Source: Quadrisphaera sp. INWT6 (lineage in GTDB: Bacteria; Actinomycetota; Actinomycetes; Actinomycetales; Quadrisphaeraceae). From it: a stretch of DNA of 64,000 nt. The notes under the pieces were generated by a model. The model saw only the letters and a list, made by a program, of their open reading frames with translations, searched no databases and was not told where the DNA came from. The translations under genes and the position numbers were made by a program. The stretch spans positions 434,001 to 498,000 of the forward strand of contig NZ_VUOH01000002.1 of assembly GCF_015390235.1 (NCBI RefSeq), read 5' to 3'. This document shows positions 60,703 to 64,000 of the stretch, piece by piece. Each line of letters opens with the position of its first letter. The stretch's first letter is position 1.

Positions 60703-61656
60703 TCAGGTGGTGGTCAGGCGCGCGTCGTCGTTGTTGGTGCCGTCGGGGAAGAACCCGCCCTTGGTGACGCCGGACGCCGGGTTCAGGTAGGCGATGTTGT
60801 GGACCTGCTGCGGGGTGCGGCTGTACGCGATGGCGTCCTTGTCGGCCGGCACGAGGTTCGCGCGGTAGGCCTTCGGGTTGCCGGCGAGCACGCCCTGGTC
60901 GATGTCGTCCTTGCCGTCGAGGGAGTCGCGGGCGTCGGAGATCTTGTTGGCGATGACGGAGACGTCGATGCCCAGGTTGTAGATCGAGCGGCGCACGAGG
61001 CCCGCGTGGTACGCCTCGACGGCGAGGATGCCGGCGGCCGCGCCCAGGTAGTCCTTGGAGGAGATGAGCGGGGCGCCGCCCTTGTACGCGGTGACGCCCA
61101 GGTCCTCGAAGATGAACGCGCCGAGCAGGAAGCTCGTCTCGTCCTTGAAGGGGTCGAACGACTCGGTGGCCCCGACGACGCCCGCGGCGCGCGCGGCGGC
61201 GGTGAAGGCGTCCGTGAAGTTGATCTTCGGGCGGGCCACGGCGGCGGCGCCCAGCGCGCCGCGCAGGAACTTCACGTGCGCCAGCTCGTCGGCGGCGATC
61301 TCCTTGGCGTACTTCGCCACGGTGCTGCCGGCCTTGAAGGGGACCTGCGAGCCGCCGGTGACGCCGCCGAGGGCCTTGGTGCCCGTGGTCAGGTTGTCGG
61401 GCAGGCCCGAGCCCGTGGTGGCGCGCAGGTAGTACTCGGCCTCCAGGTACTCCAGGTTCAGCGCGAAGTTGAGGATCGCGCCGTCGGAGATGGGGGCGTC
61501 CGCGGCGCTGGCGGCGCCGGCGCTGGTGGAGATCGCCGCGGCGGCACCCACCGTGCCGAGACCGGCGAGGCCGGCGGCGCGGAGGAAGTTGCGGCGGTCG
61601 GTGGCGTTCTCAGCGCTCCGGCTGATCATGTCGACGACGAGGGGCTTCCCGAACAC
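60703..61656 (-). CDS. Tat-exported ferritin-like protein (second copy)
   Basis: A 317-aa paralogue of the protein encoded at 58.5 kb, from GTG 61656 with GAAGAAGG upstream. Tat signal 'TDRRNFLRAAGLAGLG' follows the conserved lead 'FGKPLVVDMISRSAE'. Ferritin-like helices: 'LNFALNLEYLEAEYYLRATT', 'AADELAHVKFLRGALG', 'LLGAFIFEDLGVTAYKGG' and 'AAGILAVEAYHAGLVRRSIY'. The conserved ending 'RTPQQVHNIAYLNPASGVTK' matches copy one. It is the first gene of the trio on this strand, preceded by a TAGCGT -10 and a copy of the GCGACACGCC motif. The extracytoplasmic location is unusual for ferritin-like folds and may serve metal or oxidative-stress handling at the surface. Confidence 0.87.
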   Translation of the reverse strand: MFGKPLVVDMISRSAENATDRRNFLRAAGLAGLGTVGAAAAISTSAGAASAADAPISDGAILNFALNLEYLEAEYYLRATTGSGLPDNLTTGTKALGGVTGGSQVPFKAGSTVAKYAKEIAADELAHVKFLRGALGAAAVARPKINFTDAFTAAARAAGVVGATESFDPFKDETSFLLGAFIFEDLGVTAYKGGAPLISSKDYLGAAAGILAVEAYHAGLVRRSIYNLGIDVSVIANKISDARDSLDGKDDIDQGVLAGNPKAYRANLVPADKDAIAYSRTPQQVHNIAYLNPASGVTKGGFFPDGTNNDDARLTTT

Positions 61657-61773
61657 GGTGCCTTCTTCCTGCTGTGCAGGCTGCACGAGACGGCTCCGCC
61701 GTCGACGCTGACCTGGACGCTGAGCGGCGTCCGCGTCGGTGGTCGCGGCGCCCTTCCCAGAGGGACGCCGATG

Positions 61774-61824
61774 ACGCTAGGCAGGGAGCAAGGTCATCTC
61801 GGGGACGCGCACCCGGCGTGTCGC
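61774..61824 (-). promoter_or_regulatory. promoter and GCGACACGCC motif of ferritin-like gene
   Basis: Minus-strand TAGCGT (61779-61774) would give a ~110-nt leader. The decamer GCGACACGCC (61824-61815) lies about 36 bp upstream of it. The same decamer occurs three times upstream of the S-layer-like gene. The 337-bp gap to purE holds nothing else that I recognise. Confidence 0.5.
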
Positions 61825-61993
61825 GTGCGACCGACCCCCTTTCGGGAGACGGCCGCCCAGCCCGCGCGAAGCGCCCATGACCTGCAGCGACAGCACCCAG
61901 AACACCCGCGTTCGTCGCCGGCGCCGCCCCGGACTGCCCTCAGCCGCCTGCTGCGCGGGAGACAGCGGGGGGATGCGCAGAGCGACAGCCCGC

Positions 61994-62515
61994 TCAGCCC
62001 TCGCGACGAGCGCGGAGCGCGGCGCCCTTGGCGTACGCGACGTCGCGCAGCTCGCCCTGGAACGCCGTCATCGCCGCCCGCAGGCGCTCCGCGAGGGGCC
62101 CCTCGCCGGCCGCGAGGGTGCGCACCGCGAGCAGCCCCGCGTTGCGCGCCCCGCCGATGCTCACGGTGGCCACCGGCACCCCGGCCGGCATCTGCACGAT
62201 GGACAGCAGCGAGTCCATCCCGTCGAGGTGCTTCAGCGGCACCGGCACCCCGATGACGGGCAGCGGCGTCACCGCGGCGAGCATCCCCGGGAGGTGGGCG
62301 GCTCCCCCGGCGCCCGCGATGATGACGCGCAGGCCCCGCCCGGCGGCCTCGGAGCCGTAGGCGACCATCTCGGCCGGCATCCGGTGCGCGGAGACGACGT
62401 CGACCTCGTGGGCGACGTCGAACTCGGCCAGCGCCTCCGAGGCGGCCCGCATCACCGGCCAGTCGGAGTCGGACCCCATGACGACGCCCACCAGCGGCTG
62501 CTCACCCGTGCTCAT
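61994..62515 (-). CDS. purE: N5-carboxyaminoimidazole ribonucleotide mutase, PurE
   Basis: A 173-aa class I PurE. Active-site features: '[20 protein letters not shown]' with SDS phosphate-binding residues, '[15 protein letters not shown]' with the SAHR motif, and '[20 protein letters not shown]' with the catalytic region. It moves the carboxylate of N5-CAIR to give CAIR in purine biosynthesis, directly after PurK. It lies 45 bp downstream of purK on the same strand, so the two are co-transcribed. Length and motifs are ordinary. Confidence 0.96.
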   Translation of the reverse strand: MSTGEQPLVGVVMGSDSDWPVMRAASEALAEFDVAHEVDVVSAHRMPAEMVAYGSEAAGRGLRVIIAGAGGAAHLPGMLAAVTPLPVIGVPVPLKHLDGMDSLLSIVQMPAGVPVATVSIGGARNAGLLAVRTLAAGEGPLAERLRAAMTAFQGELRDVAYAKGAALRARREG

Positions 62516-62560
62516 GGGCGCCCACCCTGCCAGGCCCCTCCCGGGCGCCTCCCCCGCAGG

Positions 62561-63850
62561 TCAGCCGTCGATGGTGCCGGTGATGTAGTCCGCCGCGTGG
62601 CGCGCCCGCGCGCGCACCTCGTCGAGGTCGTCGCCCCAGGCCGTGACGTGGCCGATCTTGCGCCCGGGGCGGACGGCCTTGCCGTAGAGGTGCACCTTGA
62701 CGGCCGGGTCGTGCGCCATCACGTGCAGGTGGGCGCGGAAGAGGTCGGGGTACTGGCCGCCGAGGGCGTTGGCCATCACCGTCCAGCGCGCGCGGGGGGT
62801 GGTGTCGCCGAGCGGCAGGTCGAGCACGGCCCGCAGGTGCTGCTCGAACTGCGAGGTCGTGGAGCCCTCGATGGTCCAGTGGCCGCTGTTGTGGGGGCGC
62901 ATGGCCAGCTCGTTGACGAGCACCCGCGGGGCCCCGTCGTCGTCGCCGGGCACCTCGAACAGCTCGACCGCCATCACGCCGGTCACCCCGAGCTCGCCGG
63001 CGATCCGCAGCGCCAGCGACGTGGCCTGGGCGGCGAGGTCCTCGTCGAGGTCGGGCGCCGGGGCGATGACCTCGACGCACACGCCGCTGACCTGCACCGT
63101 CTCCACCACGGGCCACGCGGCGGCCTGGCCCATCGGCGAGCGGGCGACCATGACGGCCAGCTCGCGGGTGAAGCCCACGCGCTCCTCGGCGAGCAGGCCC
63201 GGGCCCTCGCCGCCGCCGTCCCCGGCACCGGCACCGGCACCGGCAGCCGCGCGCTCGAGCCACTCCGCGGCCTCGGCCGCCGAGCCGACCACGAGCACGC
63301 CCTTGCCGTCGTAGCCGCCGCGCGGGGTCTTCAGCACCACCGGCCACCCGACCTCCGCGCCGAAGGCCTCCAGCTCGGCGGCGGTGCGCACGTGCGCCCA
63401 CCGCGGGCCCGGGACGCCCATCGCACCGAGGCGGCGGCGCAGCAGCAGCTTGTCCTGGGCGTGCTCGAGGGCGTCGGGACCGGGACGCACCGCGACGCCG
63501 CGGGCCTCCAGCGCGCGCAGCAGGTCGGTGGGGACCTGCTCGTGGTCGAGGGTCACCACGGCCGCGCCGTCGGCGACCCGCGCCAGGGCGTCGGCGTCGT
63601 CGGCCTCACCCAGGACGACGTCGGAGACCACCTGCGCGGCGGACTCGTCGGGGTCGGTGGCGAGCACCCGCAGCCGGGCGCCGAGGGCGACGGCGGGCGG
63701 GGCCGTCATCCGCGCGAGCTGCCCGCCGCCGATGACGGCGACGACGGGGAAGGTCGTCTCCTGCGCGGGCGGCGCCGCGCGGAGCGCGTCCTGCGCCCCG
63801 TCGTGCTGGTGGTCCTGCTGGTGGTCCTGCTCGTTCCGGGGGCCGCTCAC
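62561..63850 (-). CDS. purK: N5-carboxyaminoimidazole ribonucleotide synthase, PurK
   Basis: About 429 aa from GTG 63850. A His/Gln/Asp-rich non-conserved N-terminus (~35 aa) precedes 'VVAVIGGGQLARMTAPPAVA'. The ATP-grasp part includes 'QDKLLLRRRLGAMGVPGPRW', 'WPVVLKTPRGGYDGKGVLVV', 'EERVGFTRELAVMVARS' and 'VNELAMRPHNSGHWTIEGS' with Mg-binding Glu/Asn. It makes N5-CAIR from AIR, ATP and bicarbonate, feeding PurE. A short Ala/Gly repeat ('AAAGAGAGAGDGGGEG') interrupts the ATP-grasp domain, likely a surface loop insertion. Divergent from the gene at the window end. Confidence 0.95.
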   Translation of the reverse strand: MSGPRNEQDHQQDHQHDGAQDALRAAPPAQETTFPVVAVIGGGQLARMTAPPAVALGARLRVLATDPDESAAQVVSDVVLGEADDADALARVADGAAVVTLDHEQVPTDLLRALEARGVAVRPGPDALEHAQDKLLLRRRLGAMGVPGPRWAHVRTAAELEAFGAEVGWPVVLKTPRGGYDGKGVLVVGSAAEAAEWLERAAAGAGAGAGDGGGEGPGLLAEERVGFTRELAVMVARSPMGQAAAWPVVETVQVSGVCVEVIAPAPDLDEDLAAQATSLALRIAGELGVTGVMAVELFEVPGDDDGAPRVLVNELAMRPHNSGHWTIEGSTTSQFEQHLRAVLDLPLGDTTPRARWTVMANALGGQYPDLFRAHLHVMAHDPAVKVHLYGKAVRPGRKIGHVTAWGDDLDEVRARARHAADYITGTIDG

Positions 63851-63922
63851 GGGCCCGAAGGGTACGGCGGCGCGGCCCGCGGCGGCGCACCGGGAGCGGG
63901 GGCACCCGCCTCGGGGGGCGCC

Positions 63923-63928
63923 TACGGT
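63923..63928 (+). promoter_or_regulatory. -10 element, leaderless start of last gene
   Basis: TACGGT, then 6 nt, then a GTG at 63935; the same architecture as seven other starts in the window. Confidence 0.55.
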
Positions 63929-63934
63929 GTGGGG

Positions 63935-64000
63935 GTGGAGCTCTGGCGGCGCGGCCGCGCGGTGGCGGCGCGGCTGTGGCACCGGCACCGCCGCGAGCTC
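63935..64000 (+). CDS. start of a gene cut by the window edge, possibly GtrA family
   Basis: Only 22 codons are visible: a basic N-terminus with 'RRGRAVAARLWHRHRREL'. It is divergent from purK behind a -10 element with leaderless spacing. GtrA-type flippase-like proteins often lie divergent from purK in actinobacteria, and a basic amphipathic start before the first helix would fit, but the visible part cannot prove this. Confidence 0.4.
   Translation, partial: MELWRRGRAVAARLWHRHRREL

Overview
The window is very GC-rich (strong G/C at third codon positions), densely coding, and actinobacterial in character: many GTG starts, several apparently leaderless genes, cell wall-binding repeat 2 (CWB2) surface proteins, LytR-CpsA-Psr, DUF222/HNH, and purE-purK beside a probable GtrA start. 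The mix of CWB2 proteins, Tat-exported ferritin-like proteins and tandem GGDEF-EAL proteins would fit a Kineosporiaceae-type actinomycete (Kineococcus/Quadrisphaera-like), but that placement is an inference from content only. Layout: 0-6.1 kb holds CWB2 proteins, a flavin disulfide oxidoreductase and a membrane GGDEF-EAL protein. 6.2-12.5 kb has a Fic-domain protein behind two copies of a candidate operator, a glycosyltransferase/membrane-protein pair, and an APC permease coupled to a class II deacetylase whose frame is broken once. 12.7-25.6 kb holds two secreted subtilases (one carrying CWB2 repeats), a truncated PIG-L-like gene, an HGSNAT-like membrane acyltransferase, a GGDEF-EAL protein with degenerate GGDDF, an alpha-oxoamine synthase, and a divergent monooxygenase/MarR pair. 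25.7-27.4 kb is a small island with a tyrosine recombinase and a DUF6919-like gene. 27.7-31.5 kb carries an 899-residue S-layer-like CWB2 protein behind a long, hairpin-rich, motif-rich upstream region. 31.5-43.7 kb has two more GGDEF-EAL proteins (one with an apparent frameshift), an HNH protein, a DUF4214 protein, a TasA/SipW-like export operon and a PAS-GAF-GAF-PP2C phosphatase. 43.9-51.8 kb is an ABC importer plus GH38 alpha-mannosidase plus AGE-family epimerase operon, with a ROK repressor 2 kb away. 52-58.4 kb has an AbiEi/DUF559 protein, GT2-DUF2304, a CoA-binding protein and LCP. 58.5-61.7 kb is a symmetrical ferritin-like / CWB2 / ferritin-like trio, and 62-64 kb is purE-purK. Working picture: much of the window serves the cell surface (S-layer-like and CWB2 proteins, subtilases, fibre export, LCP, glycosyltransferases) and c-di-GMP signalling (four GGDEF-EAL proteins plus two decayed fragments). 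Most notable non-coding structure: (i) four intergenic clusters of the palindrome TGACCGCGGTCA whose copies sit almost only 22 or 50 bp apart; (ii) a decamer GCGACACGCC shared by the S-layer-like gene and the ferritin trio; (iii) tandem repeats at 3' ends of plus-strand genes with periods 10, 11 and 14, which place TGA in every frame; (iv) a recurrent leaderless start, TAnnnT plus 6-7 nt plus GTG/ATG. No rRNA, tRNA, CRISPR array or IS element was recognised.
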